Origin: CAZKAP01 sp964550895
Lineage (GTDB): Bacteria; Bacteroidota; Bacteroidia; Flavobacteriales; Flavobacteriaceae
Length of the DNA: 64,000 nucleotides
Assembly: GCA_964550895.1 (NCBI GenBank)
Contig: CAZKAP010000003.1
Span: forward strand, 1-64,000
Reading direction: 5' to 3'
Below, in pieces: positions 35,573 to 45,750 of the stretch. The notes under the pieces are model-generated. The model was not told where the DNA came from, searched no databases, and saw only the letters and a list, made by a program, of their open reading frames with translations. The stretch's first letter is position 1. Each line of letters opens with the position of its first letter. The position numbers were made by a program, and so were the translations under genes.

Positions 35573-37527
35573 GCGAACATGAGGTTGTCATTCACAATGG
35601 CAAAAACAGTGCGCTGATTCTGCTTGTGAAGAACCTCCAGGCAGTACACCCCGTTCTGACAGTTATTCACGAGCTTCTCCTCGCCAAATCCAATGGCGAA
35701 GGGCAGGTTAGCCGAGGAAACCCCTTTACTGACCAGATACTGCTTAATCTTGTTGGCACGCTCCTGAGTGAAGCGGGAATTGGACGTGCCGCTACCCCGA
35801 CTATCGGTATGGCATTCTATCCGAATCTGAACCTGCGGAAACAGTTTGGCAAACTCGACCACCTTATCCAGCTCTCGGGCGATATCGTCGCTGATGGCCG
35901 TCTTGCCCTTGCCGAAGTAGAACTTCTCCAGTTTGATCACTTTCTGTCCATGACGTTCTGCAACCAGGTCATCGTATTGGCTCATGCGTATGGTAAAGGC
36001 CTCGTCCTGCAGGTCTTCAAGACGCTCCTTACCCAGTTCCCTTTCGTAGAAAGAGAATCGGTCTTTTACCGCGCGTACCCGAATCTCCTCCTCCCAGGGA
36101 ATTTCGATTCGGTATACCCCGGAATTATCGGAAAGGGTTTCCTTGAGGAGCTCCCCTTCTTTGTTATACAATTCGATCAGTACATCCGATATTACATCCG
36201 AGTTGTAGGATTTCGTCACCGTACCGGTTAGGGTAAGCGTCTTCAAACCGGGTTTTTGATCCACTACAAAACCATAAATGTCGTCCTTTCCCTTACCTCC
36301 CCTTCGGTTGGAGGCAAAATACCCGATCAGGCCCTCTCCTTTTTGTTTCAGGATCAGCCCATAGTCGTCTTTATCGCTGTTAATCTCGGGGCCCAGATTA
36401 ACGGGTATGCTAAAGGTATCGGCATCCTGAACGTTGGCCTTGTACATATCCATTCCTCCCAGCCCGTAGAATATGTCGGAAGAGAAATAGAGGCTCTCCT
36501 CAAAAATAAAAGGGGCGATCTCGTTGCCAGGGGAGTTGATCCGGGGCCCGAGGTTAATGGGGGCCGACATGATCTGTCCCTGATTCGTGTATACGTAGTA
36601 GATATCCGTGCCCCCGTAGGTATCGCCGGGCAGGTTGGCAGCAAAGTACAGCCGTCCGGAAAGTTCGTCATAGAATGGGTAGTAGAATGAGATGCTCAGG
36701 TCTTTCATCAGATAGTTCCAACTGTCCAGCCCCATTCGCTGAGATACTATGGACAGGGAATTCTTGCCCTTGTCGTCAAATTCCAGTCGCCCCCGCACGG
36801 TATTGGAAGTGACATATAGGATGCTGCCCAGGCTCTCCGCGTAGTGGGGTGTAGCCTTGTGATAAAGAGAAGTCGGGAGTTCATCGAAAAAACGCGCCTC
36901 CTGCAATTGTCCGGATGCCTCCGTGTCCGCAACGAATATATCGAGATAGCCCGTATAGTTCCCTTCCTCGTCCTTGGCGAAGTTGGGTCGATCACTGCTG
37001 AACAGCAACTTGCTCCCATAAAATGCCGGGGCGAATTCCATGGCATCCGTGTTGACCGTACAGGAGAACAACTGATAATTCAATTCCTGATTGGACTCAG
37101 AGTGGAGCAGGTTGTAATTGAAGTCCGCATTTTCCATGAGCTCTTTGGGGAAGTCGGAGATGCGATCCTGCAGGAATGTCCCACTGCGGTCGCGGTATTC
37201 TTCGCTGGCCTTCAGACTGTTCATGACATAATTCAGATGATAATCCTTCAGCAGGGGATTGACCGAGCTGGTATCGAGCCGGTGCAGCTTCCAATACCAT
37301 TTCGCCGCCTCACCCGGCAGTCCCGCCTTGTAATACGAATCCGCCAGTCGCAGCTGCTGAACCAGGTCGAGTCCCTGCAGTTCGATCTCGCGCTGATAGG
37401 CATCAATGGCCTCGACGTATTTTCTCGACTCGAATAACTCGTCACCCGACTTCTCCTTATTGCGCTGGGCATAAGAAGCACCTGTCGTAAACAGGGTGAT
37501 GAGTAAGAGCAGAACAAGGCGTTTCAT
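35560..37527 (-). CDS. OmpA-family protein with TPR and PD40 propeller (T9SS-associated type)
   Basis: 655 residues with a signal peptide (ITLFTTGASYAQ). Order: TPR-like helices (about 25-110), PD40/WD40-like propeller repeats (about 160-410; SSDRPNFAKDEEGN, YFSSDIFYGLGGMD, GYFASNRRGGKGKDD), a CarboxypepD-like sandwich (about 425-510) and a C-terminal OmpA peptidoglycan-binding domain (about 535-650; RIECHTDSRGSG). This is the usual third member of flavobacterial modules consisting of T9SS substrate, PorP/SprF and OmpA, where it likely ties the outer-membrane complex to peptidoglycan. Nine bp downstream of the sprF-like gene. Confidence 0.88.
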   Translation of the reverse strand: MKRLVLLLLITLFTTGASYAQRNKEKSGDELFESRKYVEAIDAYQREIELQGLDLVQQLRLADSYYKAGLPGEAAKWYWKLHRLDTSSVNPLLKDYHLNYVMNSLKASEEYRDRSGTFLQDRISDFPKELMENADFNYNLLHSESNQELNYQLFSCTVNTDAMEFAPAFYGSKLLFSSDRPNFAKDEEGNYTGYLDIFVADTEASGQLQEARFFDELPTSLYHKATPHYAESLGSILYVTSNTVRGRLEFDDKGKNSLSIVSQRMGLDSWNYLMKDLSISFYYPFYDELSGRLYFAANLPGDTYGGTDIYYVYTNQGQIMSAPINLGPRINSPGNEIAPFIFEESLYFSSDIFYGLGGMDMYKANVQDADTFSIPVNLGPEINSDKDDYGLILKQKGEGLIGYFASNRRGGKGKDDIYGFVVDQKPGLKTLTLTGTVTKSYNSDVISDVLIELYNKEGELLKETLSDNSGVYRIEIPWEEEIRVRAVKDRFSFYERELGKERLEDLQDEAFTIRMSQYDDLVAERHGQKVIKLEKFYFGKGKTAISDDIARELDKVVEFAKLFPQVQIRIECHTDSRGSGTSNSRFTQERANKIKQYLVSKGVSSANLPFAIGFGEEKLVNNCQNGVYCLEVLHKQNQRTVFAIVNDNLMFAQKP

Positions 37528-37536
37528 AGTTGCGTT

Positions 37537-38508
37537 TTAAAAGAACCGGGGGCTGTCAATCACATTCTCCTTACCGTTCTTACCATTTCTTCGGGCACGG
37601 CTGGATCGGCTCTTGCGCCCTGTATAATATTTAATAACGATCTCGTGGGAACCACTATTATACTCTCCCAGATTATTCGTGTTGTAATCGTAGGCATAGC
37701 CTATGTAGAACGACGGCGCTACCTGAACCCCTGCAATAGCGCTCAGGGAGTTCTGAAGCCTGTAATTGGCCCCCAGTATCACCATATCACTGAACATGGC
37801 GGTTGCGGACAGATTCATATTTACCGGGATACCGTTGGTATAACTCATCAGTATGGCCGGCTTGAGCTTAAACATCTCGCTGGGTGAAGTGTATATGTAG
37901 CCGGCAATGACATCGAATTGCAGCTGCTCAGGGGTGAGGCTCCGTATCTCTTCGCTGTAGAAGTTGGCGGCCAGGAAATTGGGAACTGAGGCCCCCACAT
38001 ACCAGTCCGTATCATAAAGGAAGAGCCCGGCACCCACTGTGGGATAGAAATTATTCGCCGTAGATTGGTTCAGTAAGGGCTCATTCGGATCCCGGAAGTT
38101 CCCCTGACTAAAATCGAGGTTGAGTATAGACGCACCGCCGTCGAGGCCCATGGATAGAAACGTACTCCCGCCCAGCTGTATCTGAAACGAATAGGCGATA
38201 TCGAAAAAGGTCTGAGAGGCCGGCCCGATTTCGTCCCGGCTGATGTTGATACCGAGTCCGTTTTTGCCGTTGTCAAAGGGCTTGTTGTAACCCAGTCGGA
38301 ATGTGGTCGGAGCACCGTCCAGACCCACCCACTGGGCCCGGTAGGCCAGGGTATAATCGGCATCTTCCAGCGATGCGGCGTACGCCGGATTAAAACTCCC
38401 GATATTAAACATGTACTGAGTGTACAAAGGCTCCTTCTGACCATATGAAAGGCACGACAGCAGTCCGAGGGCTACAGTAAAAAACGCGTATTTCAGATTC
38501 ACATTCAT
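37537..38508 (-). CDS. PorP/SprF-family T9SS outer-membrane protein
   Basis: 323 residues with a signal peptide and a beta-barrel pattern. Starts QKEPLYTQYMFNIGSFNPAYA, the hallmark N-terminus of PorP/SprF proteins, and ends with the YYTGRKSRSSRARR basic tail. These barrels act with type-B C-terminal-domain substrates, helping secrete them or hold them on the surface. Located 7 bp downstream of the giant adhesin gene, which is almost certainly its cognate substrate. Confidence 0.92.
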   Translation of the reverse strand: MNVNLKYAFFTVALGLLSCLSYGQKEPLYTQYMFNIGSFNPAYAASLEDADYTLAYRAQWVGLDGAPTTFRLGYNKPFDNGKNGLGINISRDEIGPASQTFFDIAYSFQIQLGGSTFLSMGLDGGASILNLDFSQGNFRDPNEPLLNQSTANNFYPTVGAGLFLYDTDWYVGASVPNFLAANFYSEEIRSLTPEQLQFDVIAGYIYTSPSEMFKLKPAILMSYTNGIPVNMNLSATAMFSDMVILGANYRLQNSLSAIAGVQVAPSFYIGYAYDYNTNNLGEYNSGSHEIVIKYYTGRKSRSSRARRNGKNGKENVIDSPRFF

Positions 38509-38515
38509 AGGGTCG

Positions 38516-41500
38516 TTATCGTATGATTTGGATCCAGCCTTTCTTTACAGGAGATCCGTCTCCCAGATTCAGCACATAGAAGTATGTACCGGCAGGAAGG
38601 GGGCCTCCCTTGCCTTCTCCCGCCCAATTGTTGTTATAGGGAGCGGCGGAAAATACGCTGCTGCCATAGCGATCGAAAATCTCAAGGCTGTTTTGGGGCC
38701 TCTGGTCGATGCAGTTAATAAACAGCACATCATTAGAGCCATCTCCATTGGGAGAAAACTGATTGAATACAAAATCGCAATCATCTATGGTCGCACTTAC
38801 GTTAATGTCCACGGATGCGACGTTATTCGCTGCGTTGGAATCGTCGGGGAATGAATCGATTATACGTGCCGTATTGGTATACACACCAGTATTGTCTACG
38901 CTGACCACCAACTCGAGTACCGCAGAACCGGTCGGATCCATCTCGCCTATACTCCAAATCCCCGTGATGCGGTCATAGGGCCCGTTATCGGTGGTGTGTG
39001 AAACATAGGTGAACCCTGTATCCACGCCTAACAGGTCGCTAACGCTGACGGAACCTACCGGATCGTCAGTGAGGTTCGTAACGGTAATGGTAAAGACCAC
39101 CTGGTCGTCGACCAGTACGCTTCCGCGATTGGCCGTTTTAGTGATCTCCAGGTCTATGGGATCCGGGTTACAGGCCGGTGTCAGGTTGGGACTGCAATCG
39201 TCCAGGGGATCGCTGCCATCGGTGACTTCCTGACCGTCGTCTATACCGTCTCCGTCGGTATCCGGTTCGTTCGGATCCGTACCCAGGTCGGCCTCTTCCT
39301 GAGTGGTTAACCCGTCCAGGTCGCAATCCGATTCGGGTAGCGCCGTACCCCCGATGGAATCACAATCGTCCAGGGGATCGGTCCCGTCGTTTACCTCGAC
39401 CCCGTCCAGTATACCGTCCCCATCCGTATCCGGATCATTGGGATCCGTGCCCAGGTCGGCCTCCTCTTCATTGGTGAGGCCATCCCCATCCGTATCGTCT
39501 GCGCAGGCCGAAGCCACGACCTGTATAGTCACCGAGGCATTTACACAAGGGGCCACCGCACCGGTAGTCGTAAAGGTGAATTCATATATGCCGGCAGTAA
39601 GGGATAGAAAATCCACCTCATTGTTGGCATTGATGACAACACTTCCTCCGGACGGATCGGCAGTAAGCGTCCATTCCCCGGGATCGGCCCCCGTGAGGGC
39701 ATCGTCCAGATCGACAAGATTCGGGAAACTTCCCTCAACGGTAGTACAGGCCTGCAAATTGGTCACCGTGCCCGTGGTCGGCTCATTATTGATTACCGCA
39801 TCGACCTGGGTGCGGTCCGATACGCAGTTTTCTCCTGCGACCTCCACGAAGTATGCAGTGGTTTCCGTAAGCACCGGTGTCGCGAATTCGGTACCTGTCG
39901 CTATGGGATCTCCACCCGTGGCCACATCGTACCAGCGAACGATTACTCCATCCGCCACACTCACCTGTAGGGTCACACTTCCGCTACCGCACAAGGGGTC
40001 TGCCGTGATGCTATCAATGGTAGGGGTGATATCCACTTCTATAGTAACCTCTACCGTAGGGCTGGCACAGGCATTCACATCGTCATAGAAGAAACCGTAA
40101 TAGGTCCCAGGAGCAGCGATTACGCTGTTTCGGTGAGCGGCCACGATCAGGGGATCCGGGTTGGTACTCCAGGTAAGTACTGAACCTGCCGGGGCAGTAT
40201 TGGTGACTATGGTATTGAGATCGAGCGTTACATTATCACAGAATTCCAGGACGGCTTCCGGGTCAAGCGTGGGTGCCATATTTCCCGCATCGCAGGGACC
40301 GCTGCAATCGTTAACGGTTACTTCGACATCCGCGAAGGCGTCTTCACAGGGAGCTATGGCTGTATTGGTGGTATAGCGGAATATATAGGTGCCGTCCGGC
40401 AGGCCCTCGAAATCAATCAGGTTGGCCGGGCTGATGACGACACTACCTCCCGAAGGATCCTGAAAAACACTCCACGCACCGGGATCCTGTCCGCTGATCT
40501 GGTCGTCCAGGTCGATGAGTGTGTTCCCGTTAGCCGCCAGGTTACAGGCCGAGACGTTGGAAGTAACCCCCGCGACCGGAGTAAGGCTAAAGGTAATATC
40601 CAGCTGTGTCAGGGGGCTGGTACAATCGTTAACGGCGTCGTAGAAGAATCCGAAATAAGTCCCGGGATTCGTAATCACACTATCGGTCAGCAGATTCTCG
40701 GGAGCCAATGGATCGATTTCACTGGTTGTCCATTCCAGGGTTGCGCCGGAAGGCACAGAAGTCAGCAGATAATTGTCGAGATCGAAATTCAGGGTATCAC
40801 AGAAGCCCGTTGGGATGGATGGATCGATCTCCGGAGCCGTATCACCGGCCGCACATACATCATCGTCTTCTATGGTCACCACCACAGAGGTGCTGCTGAG
40901 AATTACGTCCGGATTGGACAGATTGGTCAGGTCGAGCAGGAAGGTCTCGTCGGTTTCGATAACCTGATCATCGGTCAGGGTCACCTGTACATTGCGGGTA
41001 TCATCTGCCACATTGGTAAACGTCAGGGTGCCGCTGGTGGCCGTATAGTCATCAACATCCACCGCCGTCTGGTCCTGAGTGGCATAATCCAGCGTAAAGC
41101 CTCCCTGCACCTGGCCGGTCAGTTCGAATAAAACCACCGCGGTTCCGTCGGCTTCGCTAACGGTAACGTCGGCCACGTTCAGATCGGCTGTATCGTCATT
41201 GAGTATCTCTCCTATGGCAGGGAATCCCTGCAGGGTTACAGGCTTACTCAGATTATCGACGGTAAACTCGAAGGTCTCGTCCGGTTCCACCACATTATCG
41301 TTTGTGATGGGAACCCCGATGAGAATCCGTTCGCCATTATTGCCATTGAAATTGAGGTTGCCCGAAGAAACGAAGAAGTCGGTCCCTCCGGCTGTAGCGG
41401 TAACCGGAACCGTATTGTAAGTCAGCGAGAAGCCGTTTTCAACCGTTCCAGTCAGTTCTAATTCGAATACCATGGAGCCCGCTGATTCATTCTGAGATAT

Positions 41501-44500
41501 ATTATTAATGCTCAGCGTAGCCGTATCGTTGTCCGCTATGGTAATGGTTGCTGGAGAACCAGTGGTACCCACGTTGTTGGTTGGCGTTCCCAGGGTGATG
41601 GTAAAGGTCTCATCCCCTTCCAGCAGGTTGTCCTCCAGTAAGCTGATCGCTATGGTCTGGACCTCATTCTGAGTACCTGTAAAGTTGAGTACCCCATTCG
41701 TGGCCGAGAAGTCGTTGCCATTGACGGCAGCACCATTCGTAATGGTGTACGATACCGAGGTGCCGAGGGCTACCGCGTTATTGAGCTGTACATCGACCGT
41801 AACGCTGCCGGCTCCTTCATTAAAAGTCTGGTCGGCGATGGTCAGAGAAGCGGCGTCGTCCTCGTTGATCTGGAAGGATCCCTGGGCGTCTCCCAAGGTA
41901 ACTCCGGCGGTTGGGTTCGTTATATCGACGACAAAGGTCTCGTTACCTTCCACCAGGTTATCGTCTACCAGAGTCACATCGAAGGTCTGTATTTCACCTG
42001 CCGTACCCGCAAAGTTCAGCGTTCCCGATGCATCGTTAAAGTCGGTTCCCCCTCCGGTGGCCGACCCATCGGCCGTAGCGTAATCCACGGCTGCTCCCCC
42101 TTGAACATCGTTATCCAGCTGCACCTGTACGGTCAGGGTTCCGTCGTCCTCGGCTGCACTTCCATCCAACACGCTAAAGGAGGCGGAATCGTTGTCAACA
42201 ATGGTACCCTGGGCAGGCGTACCGGCCAGGGAGGCTCCATTGGTGGCCGCAGTGAGAACTACGGAAAACGTCTCGGACCCTTCCAGGACTCCGTCGTCGG
42301 TGATGGCAACCACAATATTTTCTACTTCGGAGGTGGTGCCATCGAAGGTCACTGTGCCCGAACTCAGTGTTAAATCCGACGCATCTGCCGTTCCGGCCTG
42401 TACCTCATAACTCACCACCGTTCCTCCGGGGAGGGTATTATTAAGCGTCAGCGGGAAGGTGATGGTGCCGGCTCCTTCTGTATCCGATTGATCGGTGATG
42501 GTAACCGTAGCCGAATCGTCATCCAGCAGGTCCGCCTGGGCAGATGTATTGCTTCCCAGCACATATGAACCGCCCGGTGCAGAGAGCGTGAGGTCGACCG
42601 TTTCCGTACCTTCTACAATCGCATCGTCAAGAGGGACCACGATAATGTCTGCAGAGCTGGCATTATTGGGTATTAAAACCGCTCCCGTAAGCGTCGTAAA
42701 ATCGGTTCCGTTGGTAGCGGATCCACCGACGGTATAGGTGACGGACAGGTTATTCCCCGAGGTATTCGTGGGAGTTACCGTTACCTCAAATACCGCATTA
42801 TCCGCAGGATTCTCTGTTGCCTGATCGTCGCTAGCCGTTATTTCCACCACATATTCGTCATTGTCCGCTATGGTAACGGTATCGGAGTCCGGGCTACCCA
42901 CTGTATATCCGCTTCCGGCATCCAGGGTAAGTACAACCGTCTCGGATCCTTCCACCAGGGCATCGTCCACGGGATCTATGGAAATGACAGCCGAATCGGT
43001 TCCATCGGCTATCGCTACGGTACCACTCAGGCTGGAAAAATCATCGCCTTCGGTGGCTGTACCTCCAACGGTGTAATTGACGTTAATATCAGAGCCGGTG
43101 GCATTGGTCAGGTTGAGCTCCACGGTAAAAGTTCCCGCGTCCGTTCCCTGTTCGTCAGCGTTGGCGTCGGTGGCCGAAATTGTGGCTACATACGCGTCGT
43201 TATCCGCTATGGTGACGGTATCGCTATTGGGGCTACCTATGCCGTAGCCGGTACCTGCGGCCAGTGTGAGCGTTACGGTTTCGGATCCCTCCACCAGAGC
43301 ATCATCCACAGGGACAATAAGTACATTGGCACTACTACTGCCGTCGGGTATGTTCACAAATCCATCGAGTGCGTCATAATCGTCCGTTTGCGTGGCGGTA
43401 CCGCCAATGGTGTAGTTGACTACCACGTCCGAACCCGAAACATTGTTCTGATTCAGGCTGATCTGGAAGATTCCGTTATCCGGACCGTTTTCATCGGCGG
43501 CATCGTCCGTCGCCGAAATGCTGGCCTGGTACTCATCGTTATCCTCTATAGTCACCGTATCGGTATTGCTGGCTCCGATGGTATATCCGCTCCCGGCACT
43601 CAGGGTAACGATCACAGTCTCATCGGTTTCTACGTTGGCATCGTCAACCGGAACGATGGAGATCGTGGCGGTATCCGTTCCGTCGGGAACGTCTATGGAA
43701 GTTCCGATACCGGCATAATCACCTGGAGCATTGGCATCTCCGGTGACGGTGAAATTTACGGTCACCGGCGAACCCGTATTATTAACCTGATCCAGGACAA
43801 CGGAAAACTCGCCGTTGACAGGTCCCGTCTCACTGGCCGTTGCTTGGGTGGCAAAGACCTGGACCTCAAACTCATCGTTGTCGGTTATGGTGGCCGAATC
43901 GTTGTCCGGACTTCCTACGGTGTAGGCAGCATCCGGTGTAATGGTAAGGGTAACCGTCTCGGTGCCCTCGATGTCCCCGTCGTCTACAGGGGTTACCGTG
44001 ACCGTATTACTGGTCTCCCCGTCGTCTATATTCACCGAACCCGGAAGGGCTGTAAAGTCACTCCCGGAAGTGGCATCTCCCGAAACCCCGTACAGCACAG
44101 TTATCGGCGCGCCCGTGTTATTCTGCTGATCCAAGGTAAATGTAAACGTAGCGGGGTCCGACCCCTGTTCATCCATGGAGTCGTCCGTGGCATCTACCGT
44201 TACCGTAAATACATCGTCATTGAGAAAAGAGGAGGTTCCCACGGAATCGGTTCCACTCAGGGTACCAATAGAAGTATCCGTCAGGGTAACCGTGACGGCC
44301 TCGTCTCCTTCCACCGTGGTATCTCCATTGGTAGTAATCTCTATAGTTGCGCTGAGGTCATTGGCCGGTATGGTCACCGTATCTGATGTACCGTCCTCAT
44401 TGCCCCCGGTTATATCGTAATCAACATCGATATCCGATGCATTGGGTACATCGAGACTCACAGTAAAAGTAAGCGTGGTCGGACCCGTATCTCCTTCATT

Positions 44501-44665
44501 TACCGGGGCCGGATCGTCTATGGATACGACCTGCGCTGTCGCTGCCTGTAAACTGAAGAACAGGAGAAACAGGAAGAGTGCATTCCAGGGTTGGCGAGCA
44601 ATCCCTTGGCCACTTGAGCTTCTAATGGCCTCGTTCCAGCAGGTCATGTGGTTCAATTTCAGCAA
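38516..44665 (-). CDS. Giant secreted adhesin-like protein: Calx-beta repeats, TSP3, DUF11, T9SS type-B C-terminal domain
   Basis: 2049 residues. Signal peptide ending AATAQ (about residue 45; a second in-frame ATG at residue 7). Then eleven Calx-beta repeats (about 46-1270), each ending in xIxDND-like calcium sites; the first six are about 112 residues, the rest shorter. Next come two copies of a Cys-rich D-P-x-x-x-x-FC-DxxxxDL module (about 1272-1560), an Ig-like SprB-type segment, thrombospondin type-3 calcium repeats (DTDGDG, about 1725-1830), a DUF11 domain (about 1835-1960), and the gliding-motility-associated type-B C-terminal domain (FSPNGDGSND to the final Arg, about 1965-2049). Extremely Asp/Thr-rich, so probably calcium-rigidified and surface-exposed. 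Promoter in the AT-rich 120 bp upstream. Confidence 0.93.
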   Translation of the reverse strand: MLKLNHMTCWNEAIRSSSGQGIARQPWNALFLFLLFFSLQAATAQVVSIDDPAPVNEGDTGPTTLTFTVSLDVPNASDIDVDYDITGGNEDGTSDTVTIPANDLSATIEITTNGDTTVEGDEAVTVTLTDTSIGTLSGTDSVGTSSFLNDDVFTVTVDATDDSMDEQGSDPATFTFTLDQQNNTGAPITVLYGVSGDATSGSDFTALPGSVNIDDGETSNTVTVTPVDDGDIEGTETVTLTITPDAAYTVGSPDNDSATITDNDEFEVQVFATQATASETGPVNGEFSVVLDQVNNTGSPVTVNFTVTGDANAPGDYAGIGTSIDVPDGTDTATISIVPVDDANVETDETVIVTLSAGSGYTIGASNTDTVTIEDNDEYQASISATDDAADENGPDNGIFQISLNQNNVSGSDVVVNYTIGGTATQTDDYDALDGFVNIPDGSSSANVLIVPVDDALVEGSETVTLTLAAGTGYGIGSPNSDTVTIADNDAYVATISATDANADEQGTDAGTFTVELNLTNATGSDINVNYTVGGTATEGDDFSSLSGTVAIADGTDSAVISIDPVDDALVEGSETVVLTLDAGSGYTVGSPDSDTVTIADNDEYVVEITASDDQATENPADNAVFEVTVTPTNTSGNNLSVTYTVGGSATNGTDFTTLTGAVLIPNNASSADIIVVPLDDAIVEGTETVDLTLSAPGGSYVLGSNTSAQADLLDDDSATVTITDQSDTEGAGTITFPLTLNNTLPGGTVVSYEVQAGTADASDLTLSSGTVTFDGTTSEVENIVVAITDDGVLEGSETFSVVLTAATNGASLAGTPAQGTIVDNDSASFSVLDGSAAEDDGTLTVQVQLDNDVQGGAAVDYATADGSATGGGTDFNDASGTLNFAGTAGEIQTFDVTLVDDNLVEGNETFVVDITNPTAGVTLGDAQGSFQINEDDAASLTIADQTFNEGAGSVTVDVQLNNAVALGTSVSYTITNGAAVNGNDFSATNGVLNFTGTQNEVQTIAISLLEDNLLEGDETFTITLGTPTNNVGTTGSPATITIADNDTATLSINNISQNESAGSMVFELELTGTVENGFSLTYNTVPVTATAGGTDFFVSSGNLNFNGNNGERILIGVPITNDNVVEPDETFEFTVDNLSKPVTLQGFPAIGEILNDDTADLNVADVTVSEADGTAVVLFELTGQVQGGFTLDYATQDQTAVDVDDYTATSGTLTFTNVADDTRNVQVTLTDDQVIETDETFLLDLTNLSNPDVILSSTSVVVTIEDDDVCAAGDTAPEIDPSIPTGFCDTLNFDLDNYLLTSVPSGATLEWTTSEIDPLAPENLLTDSVITNPGTYFGFFYDAVNDCTSPLTQLDITFSLTPVAGVTSNVSACNLAANGNTLIDLDDQISGQDPGAWSVFQDPSGGSVVISPANLIDFEGLPDGTYIFRYTTNTAIAPCEDAFADVEVTVNDCSGPCDAGNMAPTLDPEAVLEFCDNVTLDLNTIVTNTAPAGSVLTWSTNPDPLIVAAHRNSVIAAPGTYYGFFYDDVNACASPTVEVTIEVDITPTIDSITADPLCGSGSVTLQVSVADGVIVRWYDVATGGDPIATGTEFATPVLTETTAYFVEVAGENCVSDRTQVDAVINNEPTTGTVTNLQACTTVEGSFPNLVDLDDALTGADPGEWTLTADPSGGSVVINANNEVDFLSLTAGIYEFTFTTTGAVAPCVNASVTIQVVASACADDTDGDGLTNEEEADLGTDPNDPDTDGDGILDGVEVNDGTDPLDDCDSIGGTALPESDCDLDGLTTQEEADLGTDPNEPDTDGDGIDDGQEVTDGSDPLDDCSPNLTPACNPDPIDLEITKTANRGSVLVDDQVVFTITVTNLTDDPVGSVSVSDLLGVDTGFTYVSHTTDNGPYDRITGIWSIGEMDPTGSAVLELVVSVDNTGVYTNTARIIDSFPDDSNAANNVASVDINVSATIDDCDFVFNQFSPNGDGSNDVLFINCIDQRPQNSLEIFDRYGSSVFSAAPYNNNWAGEGKGGPLPAGTYFYVLNLGDGSPVKKGWIQIIR

Positions 44666-44787
44666 GTTGAGTAATAATAAGTTGGGGCTAAAGCCAATAT
44701 TAGTAAAAATATAGTGTAACCGTGATAAATTCAGATTAAATCTGGATATTCTGGTTGAAATACCGTATTACGCTTGATTATAAATAC

Positions 44788-45660
44788 TTACACCTCAAAT
44801 TCAACGCTTCGATCGATCTTCCGAAGTAGTCCCTGCAGCACCTTACCCGGGCCCACCTCTCGGAAATTCCTGCCACCATCAGCGATCATCTGTTGCATGC
44901 TTTGCGTCCAGCGAACCGGTGAAGTCAGCTGATCGATCAGGTTTTTCTTGATGGACGAAGCATCTTTCACCGCAGAGGCTACCGTGTTCTGATAGATCGG
45001 GCACCGAATTTCATTAAAGGTCACCTGTTCTATGGCACCGGCCAGTTCTTCCCTTGCGGGCTCCATTAACGGAGAGTGGAAGGCTCCTCCTACATTCAGA
45101 ACCATAGCGCGCTTGGCTCCCAGCACCTTTAAGGTTTCACAGGCCCTTTCCACCGCCCCCAGCTCACCGGAAATCACCAGCTGACCGGGACAATTATAAT
45201 TTGCCGCAACTACAATTCCTTCGGTGTCTTCACAGACTTTCTCCACGGCTGCATCCTCCATTCCTATAACCGCAGCCATGGTACCGGGCACCTGATCGCA
45301 TGCCTTTTGCATCGCCTGGGCCCTCTTCTGTACAAGGCGGAGTCCATCTTCGAAGCTTAGCGAGCCCGCGGCCACCAATGCCGAGAATTCACCCAGGGAG
45401 TGACCTGCTACCATGTCGGGGAGAAACTCCGAGCCCATAATTCTCGCTGAGATTACAGCGTGCAGGAAGATGGCCGGTTGGGTTACACGGGTCTGCTTCA
45501 GATCCTCGTCGCTTCCGTTAAACATGATATTGGAAATACCGAATCCCAATATGCTGTCGGCCTGTTGAAAAAGGTCGCGTGCTTCGGGATAATTTTCGTT
45601 GAGATCTGAGCCCATGCCAGCGAACTGGGCGCCCTGACCAGGGAATACATATGCCTTCAT
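44788..45660 (-). CDS. fabD: Malonyl-CoA:ACP transacylase
   Basis: 290 residues from the ATG at 45660 (in-frame codons to 45750 precede the conserved start and are not used). N-terminal VFPGQGAQFAGMG, catalytic Ser88 in GHSLGE, RAQAMQKA with the substrate-binding Arg, and His in GAFHSPLM. Transfers malonyl from CoA to acyl carrier protein for fatty-acid elongation. No other fab genes are adjacent, so it is a stand-alone unit. Confidence 0.95.
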   Translation of the reverse strand: MKAYVFPGQGAQFAGMGSDLNENYPEARDLFQQADSILGFGISNIMFNGSDEDLKQTRVTQPAIFLHAVISARIMGSEFLPDMVAGHSLGEFSALVAAGSLSFEDGLRLVQKRAQAMQKACDQVPGTMAAVIGMEDAAVEKVCEDTEGIVVAANYNCPGQLVISGELGAVERACETLKVLGAKRAMVLNVGGAFHSPLMEPAREELAGAIEQVTFNEIRCPIYQNTVASAVKDASSIKKNLIDQLTSPVRWTQSMQQMIADGGRNFREVGPGKVLQGLLRKIDRSVEFEV

Positions 45661-45750
45661 ACCAATAGTTTGTCCTCTGCGAAGGTAACGGTTCGCCGCG
45701 GAAATTCCACGCTTCAACAACCGGGACCGGCTGCCTTCGATTATGAACAA

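Noticed and set aside
43388..44386. 332-residue plus-strand frame, and several others opposite the Calx-beta protein (for example 39303-40088)
   Set aside because: Repeat-driven antisense shadows of a well-supported coding frame; composition is low-complexity and no domain is visible.
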